A stretch of DNA of 64,000 bases from Microglena sp. YARC (taxonomy: Eukaryota; Chlorophyta; Chlorophyceae; Chlamydomonadales; Chlamydomonadaceae), in contig CM039462.1 of assembly GCA_022414725.1 (NCBI GenBank), positions 55,829,907-55,893,906 of the forward strand, given 5' to 3'. The position numbers were made by a program, and so were the translations under genes. This document shows, piece by piece, positions 1-14,362 of this stretch. Positions within the stretch are counted from its first letter, which is position 1, and each line of letters begins with the position of its first letter. Below the pieces are notes generated by a model. The model worked only from the letters and a program-made list of their open reading frames with translations, ran no database searches and was not told the origin of the DNA.

Positions 1-3000
1 CAAGGTCACTACCAGGGAAAGCACCAAGATCACTACCAGGGAAAGCACCAAGATCACTACCAGGAAAAGCACCAAAGTCACTACCAAGGAAAGCACCAAG
101 ATCACTACCAGGAAAAGAACCAAGATCACTACGAGGAAAAGCACCAAGGTAACTACCAGGGAAAGCACCAAGGTCACTACCAGGGAAAGCACCAAGATCA
201 CTACCAGGGAAAGCACCAAGATCACTACCAGGGAAAGCACCAAGATCACTACCAGGGAAAGCACCAAGATCACTACCAGGGAAAGCACCAAGATCACTAC
301 CAAGGAAAGCACCAAGGTAACTACCAGGGAAAGCACCAAGGTCACAACCAGGGAAAGCACCAAGATCACTATCAGGGGAAGCACCAAGATCACTACTAGG
401 GGAAACACCCAGATCACTACCAGGGAAAGCACCAGGATCACTACCAGGGAAAGCACCAAGATCACTACCAGGAAAAGCACCAAAGTCACTACCAGGGAAA
501 GCACCAAGATCACTACCAGGGAAAGCACCAAGATCACTACGAGGAAAAGCACCAAGGTCACTACCAGGGAAAGCACCAAGGTCACAACCAGGGAAAGCAC
601 CAAGATAACTACCAGGGAAAGCACCAAGATCACTACGAGGAAAAGCACCAAGATCACTACCAGGGAAAGCACCAAAATCACTACCAGGGAAAGCACCAAA
701 TAACTACCATGGGAAGCACCAAGATCAATACCAAGGAAGGCACCAAGGTCACTACCAGGGAAAGCAATAAGATCACTACCAAGGAAAGCACCAAGATCAC
801 TACTAGGGGAAACACCAAGATCACTACCATGGAAAGCACCAAGATCACTACCAGGGAAAGCACCAAGATCACTACCAGGGAAAGCACCAAGATCACTACT
901 AGGGGAAACACCAAGATCACTACCAGGGAAAGCACCCAGATCATTACCAGGGAAAGCACCCAAGATCACTATCAGGGAAGCACCAAGATCACTACTAGGG
1001 GAAACACCCAGATCACTACCAGGGAAAGCACCCTGATCATTACCAGGGAAAGCACCAAGATCACCACCACGGATAGCACCAAGATTATTACCAGGGAAAG
1101 CACCAAGATCACTACCAGGGAAAGCACCAAGATCACTACTAGGAAACACCAAGATCACTACCAAGGGAAAGCACCCAAGATCACTACCAGGGAAAGCACC
1201 AAGATCACTACCAAGGAAAGCACCAAGGTCACTACCAGGGAAAGCACCAAGATCACTACCAGGGAAAGCATTAAGGTCACTACCAGGGAAAGCACCAAGA
1301 TCACTACTAGGGAAAGCACCAAGATCACTACCAGGGAAAGCACCAAGATCACTACCAGGGAAAGCACCAAGATCACTACCAGGGAAAAGCACCAAGATCA
1401 CTACCAGGAAAGGGAAAGCACCAAGATCACTACCAGGGAAAGCACCAAGATCACTACTTAGGAAAGCACCAAGATCACTACCAGGGAAAAGCACCAAGAT
1501 CACTACCAGGCACAAGAAAGCACCAAGATCACTACCAGGGGAAAGCACCAAGATCACTACCACTACAGGAAAACACCAAGATCACTACCAGGGAAAGCAC
1601 CAAGATCACTACCAGGGAAAGCACCAAGATCACTACCAGGAAAGCACCAAGATCACTACCAGGGAAAGCACCAAGATCACTACCAGGGAAAGCACCAAGA
1701 TCACTACCAGGGAAAAGCACCAAGGTCACTACCAGGAAAGCACCAAGATCAACTACCAGGGAAAGCACCAAGATCACTACCAGGGGAAAAGCACCAAGAT
1801 CACTACCAGGGAAAGCACCAAGATCACTACCAGGGAAAGCACCAAGATCACTACCAGGGAAAGCACCAAGATCACTACCAGGGAAAGCACCAAGATCACT
1901 ACCAGGGAAAGCACCAAGATCACTACTAGGGAAACACCAAGATCACTACCAGGGAAAGCACCCAAATCACTACCAGGGAAAGCACCAAGATCACTACCAG
2001 GGAAAGCACCAAGATCACTACCAGGGAAAGCACCAAGATCACTACTAGGGGAAAGCACCAAGATCACTACCAGGGTAAAGCACCAAGATCACTACCAGGG
2101 AAAGCACCAAAAGATCACTACCAGGGGAAAGCACCAAACATCACTACTAGGGGAAAGCACCCAAAAAATCACTACCAGGGAAAGCACCAAGATCACTACC
2201 AGGGAAAGCACCAAGATCACTACCAGGGAAAGCACCAAGATCACTACCAGGGGAAAAGCACCAAGATCACTACCAGGGAAAGCACCAAGATCACTACCAG
2301 GGAAAGCACCAAGGTCACTACCATGGAAAGCACCAAGATCACTACCAGGGAAAGCACCAAGATCACTACCAGGGAAAGCACCAAGATCACTACCAGGGAA
2401 AGCACCAAGATCACTACCAGAAAGCACCAAGATCACTACCAGAAAGCACCAAATACAAAGCACCAAGTCACTACCAGGGAAAGCACCAAGATCACTACGG
2501 GAAAGCACACCAAAGGTCACTACCAGGGAAAGCACCAAGATCACTACCAGGGAAAGCACCAAGATCACTACTAGGGGAAACACCAAGATCACTACCAAGG
2601 AAAGCACCAAGCTCGACTACCAAGGGAAAGCACCACACTACCAGGAAAGCACCAAGATCACTACCAGGGAAAGCACCAAGATCACTACCAGGGAAAGCAC
2701 CAAGATCACACCAGGGAAAGCACCAAGATCACTACCAGGGAAAGCACCAAGATCACTACCAGGGAAACACCAAGAATCACTACCAGGGAAAGCACCAAGA
2801 TCACTACCAGGGAAAGCACCAAGAATCACTACCACAGAAAACACCAAGATCACTACCAGGGAAAGCACCACACTACACACAGGGAAAAGCACCAAGGTCA
2901 CTACCAGGAAACACCAAGATCACTACCAGGGAAAGCACCAAGATCACTTACAGGAAAGCAGATCACTACCAGGGAAAGCACCAAGATCACTACCAGGAAA

Positions 3001-6000
3001 GCACCAAGATCACTACTAGGGAAAGCACCAAGATCACTAAGAAAGCACCAAAACTACCAGGGAAAGCACCAAGGTCACTAGGGAAAGCACCAAGATCACC
3101 ACCAAGGGAAAGCACCAACACTACAAAAGCACCAAGATCACTACCGGAAAGCACCAACAGAAAGCACCAAGATCACTACCAGGGAAAGCACCAAGATCAC
3201 TACCAGGGAAAGCACCAAGATCACTACCAGGGAAAGCACCAAGATCACTACCAGGGGAAAGCACCAAGATCACTACAGGGAAAGCACCAAGGTCACTACC
3301 AGGAAAGCACCAAGATCACTACCAGGGAAAGCACCAAGATCACTACCAGGGAAAGCACCAAGATCACTACCAGGGAAAGCACCAAGATCACTACTACCAA
3401 GGAAAAGATTAAGGTCACTACCAGGAAAGCACCAAGATCACTACTAGGGAAACACCAAGATCACTACCAGGGAAAGCACCCAAGATCACTACCAGGGGAA
3501 AGCACCAAGATCACTACCAGGGGAAAGCACCAAGATCACTACGTAGGGGAAACACCAAATCACTACCAGGGAGCAACCCCAGATCACTACCAGGGAAAGC
3601 ACCAAGATCACTACCAGATCACTATAGGAAAAGCACCAAGATCACTACCAAGGAAAGCACCAAAGGTCACTACCAGGGGAATGCACCAATCACTACCAGG
3701 GAAAGCACCAAGATCACTACCACGGAAAGCACCAAGATCACTACCACGGGAAAGCACCATCACTTACGAAGGAAAGCACCAAGATCACTACCAGGGAAAG
3801 CACCAAGATCACTACCAGGGAAAGCACCAAGCACCAAGAATCACTACCATGAAAAGCACCAAGATCACTACCAGGGAACAGCACCAAAGATCACTACCAG
3901 GGAAAGCACCAAGATCACTACCAGAAAGCAGGGGGAAAGCACCAAGGTCACTACCAGGGGAAAGCACCAAGATCACTACTAGGAAACACCAAGATCACTA
4001 CCAGGGAAAGCACCAAGATCACTACCAGGGAAAGCACCAAGATCACTACCAGGGTAAAGCACCAAGATCACTACTATCACTACCATGGAAAGCACCAAGA
4101 TCACTACCAAGGGGAAAGCATTAAGGTCATACCAGGGATCACTACCAGGGAAAGCACCAAGATCACTACCAGGGAAAGCACCAAGATCACTACCAGGGAA
4201 AGCACCAAGAATCACTACCAGGGAAAGCACCAAGATCACTACCAGGGAAAGCACCAAGATCACTAACCAGGGGAAAGCACCCAATCACTACTAGGGGAAA
4301 CACCAAGTTCACTACCAGGGAAAGCACCAAAGATCACTACAGGGAAAGCACCAAGATCACTACCAGGGAAAGCACCAAGATCACTACCCAGGGAAAAGCA
4401 CCAAGATCACTACCAGGGAAAGCACCAAGATCCCAAAGAAAGCACCAAGATCACTACCAGGAAACCAAGCACCAAGATCACTACCAGGAAAGCACCCAAG
4501 ATCACTACCAGGGAAAGCACCAAGATCACTACCACCAAGGGGAAAGAAAGCACCAAGGGGAAACCAAGCACCAAGATCACTACCAGCGGAAAGCACCAAG
4601 ATCACTCACCAGGGAAAGCACCAGATCACTACCAAAAGCACAAGGGAAAGCACCAAGATCACTACCAGGAAAGCACCAAGATCACTACCAGGAAAAAGCA
4701 CCAAGATCACTACCAGGGAAAGCACCAAGATCACTACCAGGGAAAGCACCAAGAATCACTACCAGGGAAAGCACCAAGACCAAGATCGGGAAAGCACTTA
4801 CCAACCAGGGGAAAGCACCAAGATCATACTAGATCACTACCAGGGGAAAGCACCAAGATCACTACCAGGGAAAGCACCAAGATCACTACCAGGGAAAGCA
4901 CCAAGAAAGCCAAATCACTACCAAGGGAAAGCACCAAATCACTACAGGGGAAAGCACCAAGATCACTACCAAGGAAAGCACCAAGAATCACTACCAGGGA
5001 AAGAACACCAAAGATCACTACCAGGGGAAAGCACCAAGATCACTACCAGGGAAAGCACCAAGAATCACTACCAGGAAAGCACCAAGATCACTACCAGGGA
5101 AAGCACCAAGATCACTACCAGGGGAAAGCACCAAGATCACTACCAGGGGAAAGCACCCAGATCACTACCAGGGAAAGCACCAAGATCACTACCAGGGAAA
5201 GCACCAAGATCACTACCAGGGAAAGCACCAAGATCACTACCAGGGAAAGCACCCAAGGTCACTACCAGGGAAAGCACCAAGATCACTACCAAGGGAAAGC
5301 ACCAAGGTCACTACCACAGGGAAACCAGCACCAAGATCACTACCAGGGAAAGCACCAAGATCACTACGGGAAAGCACCAAGATCACTACCAAGGGAAAGC
5401 ACCAAGGTCACTACCAGGGGAAGGAGGAAACTAGCACCAAGATCACTACCAGGAACGATCACTACAAAAGCACCAAGATCACTACCAGGGGAAAGCACTA
5501 CAAGCACCAAGATCACTACGGCGGCACCAAGTCAGGAAAGGGAAAGCACCAAGATCACTACCAGGGAAAGCACCAAGATCACTAGCACCAAGATCACTAC
5601 GAGGGAAAGCACCAAGGTCACTACCAGGGAAAGCACCAAGATCACTACCATCACCAGGGAAAGCACCAAGATCACTATAGACACTAAGGGAAAGCACCAG
5701 GGAATCACTACCAGGGAAAGCACCAAGTCACTACCAGGAAAGCACCAAGATCACCAACCAGGAAAGCACCAAGATCACTACCAAGGAAAGCACCAAGATC
5801 ACTACCAGGGAAAGCACCAAGATCACTACCAGGAAAGCACCAAGATCACTACCAGAGGAAAGCACCAAGATCACTACAGGGGAAGCACCAAGCACTACTA
5901 CACCAAGATCACTACCAGGGAAAGCACCAAGATCACTACCAGGGAAAGCACCAAAGATCACTACCAGGGAAAGCACCAAGGTCACTACCAGGGAAAGCAC

Positions 6001-9000
6001 CAAGATCACTACTTAGGGGAAAAAGCACCAAGGTCACTCACCAACAAGGAAAGCACCAAGGTCACTACCAGGGAAGCAAGCACAAGAGATCACTACCAAG
6101 GGGAAAGCACCAAGATCACTACCAGGGAAAGCACCAAGATCACTACCGGGAAAGCACCAAGATCACTACCAGGGAAAGCACCAAGATCACTACCAGGGAA
6201 AGCACCAAGATCACTACAGGGAAAGCACCAAGATCACTACCAGGAAATCAAGCACCAAGATCACTACCAGGGAAAGCACCAAGATCACTACCAGGGAAAG
6301 CAACCAAGATCACCAACACAGGGCAAAGCACCAAGAATCACTACCACCAGGGGAAAGCACCCCAAGATCACTACCAGCTGGGAAAAGCACTACAAGATCA
6401 CTACCAGGAGAAAGCACCAAATCACTACCAGGGAAAGCACCAAGATCACTACCAAGGAAAGCACCAAGCACCAAGATCACTACTAGGGAAAGAACACCAA
6501 GGTCACTCACCAGGGAAAGCACCAAGATCAAAGCTACAGGGTGCTTGAGCACCGAAAGCAGAAAGCCAAGATCACTACAGGAAAGACAAGGAAAGCACCA
6601 AGTCACTACCAGGGAAGCACCAAGATCACTACCAGGAAACACCAAGATCACTACCAGGGGAAAGCACCAAGATCAACTACCAGGGGAAGCACCAAGATCA
6701 CTACAAGGGAAATCACCAAGATCACTACCAGGGAAAGCACCCAAGATGTCACTACCAGGGAAAGCCACCAAGACTACACTCATACCAGGGAAAGCACCAA
6801 GATCACTACCAAGGGAAAGCATCACTACCAGGGGAAACACCAAGATCACTACCAGTCACTACCAGGGAAAGCACAAGTCACTACCAGGAAAGCACATGGG
6901 AAAAGCACCAAGATCACTACCAGGAAAGCAAAGAATCGGGAAAGCACCAAGATCACTACCAGGGAAAGCACCAAGATCACTACCAGGGAAAGCACCACCA
7001 AGATCACTACCAGGGAAAGCACCAAGATCACTACCAGGAAGCACCAAGATCACTACCAGGGAAAGCACCAAGATCACTACCAGAAGAGGGAAAGCACCAA
7101 GATCACTACCCAGGGAAAGCACCAAAGATCACTACCAAGAAAGCACCAAGATCACTATCAGCTTACAGGGAAAGCACCAAGATCACTACCAGGGAAACAC
7201 CAAGATCACTACCAGGGAATAGCACCAAGATCACTACCAGGGAAAGCACCAAGATCACTACCAGGGAAAGCACCAAGATCATACTAGGGAAAGCACCAAG
7301 ATCACTTACCAGGGAAAGCACCAAGATCACTACCAGGAAAGCAAAAGATCACCAACAGATCACCAAGATTACTACCAGGGGCAAAGCACCAAGAAAGCAC
7401 CAAGATCACTACTACGGTCCTAGGGAAAGCACCAAGATCCCTACCAGGAAAGCCCAAGAATCACTACCAGGGAAAGCACCAAGATCACTACCATTAGAAA
7501 GCACCAAGACATATCACTACCAGGGAAAGCCACCAAGATCACCAAAGATACCAGGGAAAGCACCAAGATCACCAAGCGAAAGCACCATCCACTACCAGGG
7601 ATAAAGCACCAAGGGCAAAGCACGCAAGACAATCACCAGGGAAAGCACCAGAGCACGGGCAAAGCACCAAAGATCACTACCAGAGGAAAGCACCAAGGAT
7701 CACTACCAGGGGAAAGCACAAATCACTAGGGAAAGCACCAAGATCACTACCAGGGGAAAAGACACCAAGATCACACTACCAGGGAAAGCACCAAGATCAC
7801 TACCAGGGAACAGCACCAAGGTCACTTCGACCAGGGGAAAGCACCAAGATCACTACCAGGGAAAGCACCCAAGCACTACCGGGAAAAGCACCCCAAGATT
7901 CATCACCAGCAAAGGAAAGCACCAAGAGCAGATCACTAGAAAGCATTAAAGGTCACTGTACTAGGGAAAGCACCAAGATCACTACAGGGAAAGCACCAAG
8001 TGAAAGCACCAAGGATACTAGGGAAACACCGTAAGCAACAGGGAAAGCACCAAGATCACTACCTGGGGAAAGCACCAAGATCACTACTTAGGGAACAGCA
8101 CAGGACTCAAAAGGAGCATTGAAAGGTCACTGTACCAGGGAAAGCACCAAGAGATCACTACCAGGAAAGCACCAAGATCACTCGAAGATCAGGGGAAAGC
8201 ACCAAGGTCACTACCCATGGAAAGCACCAAAGCAGTGTCGACGGACACCAAGATCCACTACCAGGGAAAGCCAAGTATCAACCAGGGGAAAGCACCAACT
8301 ACCAAGGGAAGGCACCAAAGATCACTACCAGGCACTGACATAGGGAACAGCACCTTAAAGAAACCAGGGCGACCATCAAGCACCAAGATACACTACCAGA
8401 GGCAGCATTAGGTCACTACCATGGGCGCACGACAGGAAGCACCAAGGGCACGAGCAGGGGAACACCGAGATCTCACTTACCAGGAAAGCACCAAGAGCAC
8501 GACCATGGGAAAGCACCAAGAGGCACCCAAGATCACCAACAGGCGCACCGATGGAAAGCAAGAGCACCAGCAGGGGAAACAGCCCAAGAATCGACTACCA
8601 GGAAAAATAGCCACCAAATCACTACCAGGGAAAGCACCAAATCTACTAGCACCAGGGAAGCCACCCAAGATCACTCCACGAAAAAGCACGACCACTACCA
8701 GGGAAAGCACCAAGAGCACTACCACACCTAAAGCACCAACAGGGAAAGCACCAAGAGCACTTCCAGGGAGCAACAAGAGGCAAGGGAAAACCGAAGCATC
8801 ACCAGGGCAAGGAAAAGCACCAAGATGCACTATCCACGGATAAGCCACAAGAGCCACGACGGAGGGGAAAAGCTACGAAATCACTACGACCAGGAAAGCA
8901 CCAAGAGCAACTACCACTACCAGGGGAAAGCACCAAGACTAGCACGACGGGGAGCACAAAGAGGCACGTACCAGGGAACAGCAGAAAGAGCATCCAGACT

Positions 9001-12000
9001 ACCAAGGAAGCACCAAAGCATACGAGTACCGGCCGAAAGCACCACTCACTTTCAGAGATTATCACTGATAGACTACACCAACACAAGGAACAGAGCACCA
9101 AGAATCACTACCAGTCACTTACCATGAGGGAAGCCACCAAATTCACTTACCAGGGAAAGCACCAAGATCATACCAGGGAAAGCACCCAGATCATTACCAG
9201 GAAAGCACCAAGATCACTTATCAGGGGAATGCACCAAGTCACCCAGGAAAGCACCCAGATCACTACCAGGAAAGCACCGTCTGATCATTACCAGGGAAAC
9301 ACCAAGATCACCACCACGGATAGCACCACTAAGATTGATTACCACGAATAGCACCAAGACACGATCCAGGGAAACACCAAGACACTACGGAAGCCACAAA
9401 GACCGAAGGATCAGGGAGGGCACGACCAAGGAAAAGCACAAGAGAATTTTTCAACGACTACAAAGCACCAAGGGCACGACGATGAGGGAGAAGAGGCACC
9501 AGATGACACGGAAAGCACCAAGAGAGCCACGACCAGCGCGAAAGCACCAAAGAGCACGACCAGGGAAAGCACAAGAGGCACGACGAGGTGAAAACACCAG
9601 AGGACAGGCCAAGGGAAAGCAGGGGAGCGGCGACGACCAGGAAAGGCACCAAAGCACCAGAGGGAATAGCACCAAGGTCACTACCAGGTGAAAGCACCGA
9701 AATCGACTTACTTAGGAAAGAAACACCAGAGGCACGGACCAGGGAAAAGCACCAAGAGCCTGTACGACCAGGTAAGCACCAGAGCACGAAGGGGAAACAC
9801 CAAGAGCACGACCAGGGGAAGCACCAGAGCATCCAAGGAAGAGCACCAGAGCACGACCCGGGAAAGAGCACCAGAGATGCAAGATGGAAACACCAAGATG
9901 CCATCTACCAGGAGAAGCACCAGGAGTTCACCACAGGCACAAGACGAACACTAGCAGGCGAAAGCACCAGATCACTACCATGGAAGCACCAAGAGCCAGG
10001 AAGGCACGATCACTACCAGCACCAAGATTGCACTACTTAGCGGGAAACACCAAGAGTCGACTGGAGCGAAGCACCCAGCATCACCACGACCAGTGGGAAA
10101 GCACCACAGCAGCACGACCAGAAAAAGCATTAAGGGTCACTACCCAAGATGGGAAAGGAGCACCAAAGATCACTACCGTGGGAAAGCACCAAGGTCACCA
10201 AACAGGGGGAAAGGCACCAAGATCACTACCACGCACCAATATCACTACTAGGGAAAGCACCAAGCTTAGCACGCCTGGGAAAGCTAGCAACCCAGGAAAG
10301 CACCAAATCACGACCAGGGAATAGCACCAAGATACTACACAGGGAAAGCACCAAGCATCAACTACTAGGGGAAACACCAAGAAATCACTTAGCGACAAGG
10401 GAAAGCACCAAGCATCACTACCAGGGGGCAGCACCAGAATCACTACCAAGTGGAAAGCACCAAGGTCACTTCTAGGGAAAGCACCAAGATCAGCTGACTC
10501 CCAGGAAAAGCAGCCAAAGAGCAAGACCACAAAAGCACCTAGGTCACTACACAATGAAAGCACCCACAAGGAAAGCCTACAGGGCAAAGCCACCCAGTCA
10601 CTACTAGGGAAAAACACCAAGATCACTACCAGGAAAGCGACGCAGTGATCAGACTACGAGGAAAGCACCAAGTATCCACTACCAGGTAAAGCTCAAAATC
10701 ACCTACTAAGGGAAACACCAAGGTGTCAATACCATGGAGCACCAAGATCCATTAACAGGGGAAGCACCAAGATCACTACACAAGGAAAGCCAGGTCCTAC
10801 CAGGGGAAACACCAAGATCACTTATCCAGGGAAAAGCACCAAGATCCACCAGGAAAGCACAAGATACCAGGGAAAGCACCAAGATCACACCAGGAGAAGC
10901 ACCAAGATCACTACTAGGGAAAACACAAGCTTCACACTACAGACAAGCACCCAAATCACTACCAGGAAAGCACCAAAATCACCACCAGAGGTAAAGCAAA
11001 AAGACCACCTACTAGGAGGAAACACCAAGATCACCAGCGGGGAAAGCACCAAAAGGGAAACGCACCAAGATCACCTACGACAGGGAAAGCACCAAGGTCA
11101 CTACCAGGGAAAGCACCAAGATCACACCACGGAGGAAAGCACCAAGAATCACTACCAGGGAAAGCACCAAGATCACCACAAAGGACCAGCAGAGACTACA
11201 GGGGGGAAAGCACCAAGATTCACTTACCATGAAGGGAAGCACCAAGCACGTTCACTACCAGGAAATTAGCAGCCAAGATCACCAGGGAAACACCAAGCAC
11301 GACCAGATTACCAGGGACGACGAGGGAGAGCACCAAGATCATTACCAGGGAAAGCACCAAGAGACGACCAGGGGAAAGCACCAATAGAGCAAAGGAAAGG
11401 CACCAAGATCACTACCAGGAAAGCACCAAGATGCACTACCAGGAAAAGCACCGCAAGTATCCCTACCAGGAAAGCACCAAGATCGACTACTAGGGGAAAC
11501 ACCAAGATCACTAACCATGGAAAGCAACCAAGATCACTCACCAAGGAAAGCACCAAGCATTCACTACTCGGGGACCTAATCACCCCACGAGAAAGCCCAT
11601 TAAGGTCACGGGGATACCCAGCGGAAAACCAAGATCATCTCTCACAACCAGGGAAGGCACCAAGTCACTACCAGGAAAGCACCAAGAATCACCAACAGGG
11701 AAACGCACCAAGTTCACTACCAAGGAAAGCACCAAAGGTCACTACAAGGGAGAAAAGATCACTACCAAGATCACATCTAGGGAAAGCACCCAAGGATCAC
11801 TACCAGGGGAAAGCACCAATATCACCACAGCACGAAAAGCACCAAGATCACTCCTAGGGGAGCACCAAATCACAGCAAGAAAGCACCAAATGACTACCAG
11901 GGAAGTTACCAAGATCACTACCACGAGGAAAGTACCAAGATCACTACCAAAGGAAGCACCAACCGGTCACTACTAGGGAAAGCAGCAATATCACCACCAC

Positions 12001-13362
12001 GGAAAGCACCAGATCATACCAGGGAAAGCACCAGATCACTACCCGGGAAAGACCAAGATCACTACGAAGGAAAAGCACCAAGATCACTACCAAGAAAGCA
12101 TTTGAGGTCACTACCAGGGAAACGCACCAAGATCACTACCGGGAAAGCGACCTAAGATCACTACCAAGGAAAGCATTAAGGTCACTACCATGGAACGCAC
12201 CAGATCACTACCCAGGGGCAGAACACGCAAGATCACACCAGGAAGCACCAAGACCACCCAACAGGGAAAGCACCCAAGATCACCTAGCAAGTAAGCATTG
12301 AGCGTCACATACCAGGGAAAGGCAACCAAAGGATCACTCACAGGGACAAGCCACCAAGATCACTAACAGGGGAAAGCACCAAGATCACTACCACTGGGAA
12401 AGCACCAAGATCATCTAGGAAACACCAGATTCACCTAGCACGGAAAGCAACCAAGATCACTACCCAGGGAAAACGCCACCAAGATCACTACCAAGGAAAG
12501 CACCAAGGTCACTACTCAGCGGAAAGCACCAGTGGCTACTACGTGGGAAAGCACAAGATCACTACCAGGGAATACGCCACCAAGTAAACCGAGGGAAAGC
12601 ACCTAAGATCCTACAAGGGCAAAGCACCCAAGCACTATAGGGAAACACCAAAGTCCTGACCATGGAAGCACCCAAGATCACTACCAGGAAAGCACGAAGA
12701 CACACCAGGTAAGCCACCAGCAATCTACTCTCACTAGCGGAAAAACCAACGACGCTACCTTACCGATTAGGAACAGCACCAAGATCAATTAAGGCAGGGA
12801 AAGCACCCTAAGAATGCAGCGGTGGAGCGGCGGACCAAGCATTAAGGTCAACTACAGGGAAACGACCAAGGCATCACTTACCAGGGAAGCACCAAGATCG
12901 ACTAACCAGGGAAAGCACCAGTTCACCGACAGGGAAAGACACCAAGAGCTTCCACTTTACCAGGGGAAGCACCCAGATCACATACTAAGGGAGACACCCA
13001 CTAGATCACTCACCAGGAACGCACCCACAATCACACCAGGGGAAGCACCAACTGATACCATCACCATAAGGCTAAACAGCAACCAAGCATCCATACTAGG
13101 GGAAACCAACCAGAATCACCTACAGGGACAATAGCACCAAAGATCACTACCACGGGAACAGCACCAAGAGTCACATACCACAGGAAAGCACAGGTCAACT
13201 ACTAGGGAAAAGCACCGTAAGATCACCACACACGGAAACGCACAAATCATGACAAGGTAACAAGAGTACTTTGAGTGCCCAACTGACAGGGGAGAGCCCA
13301 AAGCAATCGACACGCGGGGAACGCTCTCACACGCATCCCCTTACCTCAGGAAAGGCTCTCTT
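1..13362. repeat. 24-bp minisatellite array
   Basis: Tandem array of a 24-bp unit beginning CACTACCAGGGAAAGCACC and ending AAGAT, roughly 550 copies. Common variants are AAGGT for AAGAT and CTAGGGG for CCAGGG. Because 24 is a multiple of three, the array gives long chance reading frames on both strands (an 8-residue STKITTRE-like repeat forward, an LSLVVILV-like one in reverse), but these shift frame constantly and no flanking coding sequence joins them. Units are near-perfect up to about 2.5 kb and become progressively disrupted by 1-3 base indels toward 13.3 kb, as expected from uncorrected long reads near a contig end. Confidence 0.95.
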
Positions 13363-14362
13363 NNNNNNNNNNNNNNNNNNNNNNNNNNNNNNNNNNNNNN
13401 NNNNNNNNNNNNNNNNNNNNNNNNNNNNNNNNNNNNNNNNNNNNNNNNNNNNNNNNNNNNNNNNNNNNNNNNNNNNNNNNNNNNNNNNNNNNNNNNNNNN
13501 NNNNNNNNNNNNNNNNNNNNNNNNNNNNNNNNNNNNNNNNNNNNNNNNNNNNNNNNNNNNNNNNNNNNNNNNNNNNNNNNNNNNNNNNNNNNNNNNNNNN
13601 NNNNNNNNNNNNNNNNNNNNNNNNNNNNNNNNNNNNNNNNNNNNNNNNNNNNNNNNNNNNNNNNNNNNNNNNNNNNNNNNNNNNNNNNNNNNNNNNNNNN
13701 NNNNNNNNNNNNNNNNNNNNNNNNNNNNNNNNNNNNNNNNNNNNNNNNNNNNNNNNNNNNNNNNNNNNNNNNNNNNNNNNNNNNNNNNNNNNNNNNNNNN
13801 NNNNNNNNNNNNNNNNNNNNNNNNNNNNNNNNNNNNNNNNNNNNNNNNNNNNNNNNNNNNNNNNNNNNNNNNNNNNNNNNNNNNNNNNNNNNNNNNNNNN
13901 NNNNNNNNNNNNNNNNNNNNNNNNNNNNNNNNNNNNNNNNNNNNNNNNNNNNNNNNNNNNNNNNNNNNNNNNNNNNNNNNNNNNNNNNNNNNNNNNNNNN
14001 NNNNNNNNNNNNNNNNNNNNNNNNNNNNNNNNNNNNNNNNNNNNNNNNNNNNNNNNNNNNNNNNNNNNNNNNNNNNNNNNNNNNNNNNNNNNNNNNNNNN
14101 NNNNNNNNNNNNNNNNNNNNNNNNNNNNNNNNNNNNNNNNNNNNNNNNNNNNNNNNNNNNNNNNNNNNNNNNNNNNNNNNNNNNNNNNNNNNNNNNNNNN
14201 NNNNNNNNNNNNNNNNNNNNNNNNNNNNNNNNNNNNNNNNNNNNNNNNNNNNNNNNNNNNNNNNNNNNNNNNNNNNNNNNNNNNNNNNNNNNNNNNNNNN
14301 NNNNNNNNNNNNNNNNNNNNNNNNNNNNNNNNNNNNNNNNNNNNNNNNNNNNNNNNNNNNNN
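13363..14362. other. Scaffold gap (1,000 N)
   Basis: Exactly 1,000 N, the usual placeholder for a gap of unknown size. Reading frames that cross it are artefacts. The 24-bp satellite ends on its left and the 4.4-kb repeat family begins on its right, so the two sides need not be truly adjacent. Confidence 0.99.

Noticed and set aside
709..7287. Long Thr/Lys/Ser-rich (KITTREST) and Val/Leu-rich reading frames
   Set aside because: They are translations of the 24-bp minisatellite, switch frame at each indel, and have no unique flanks or start context.
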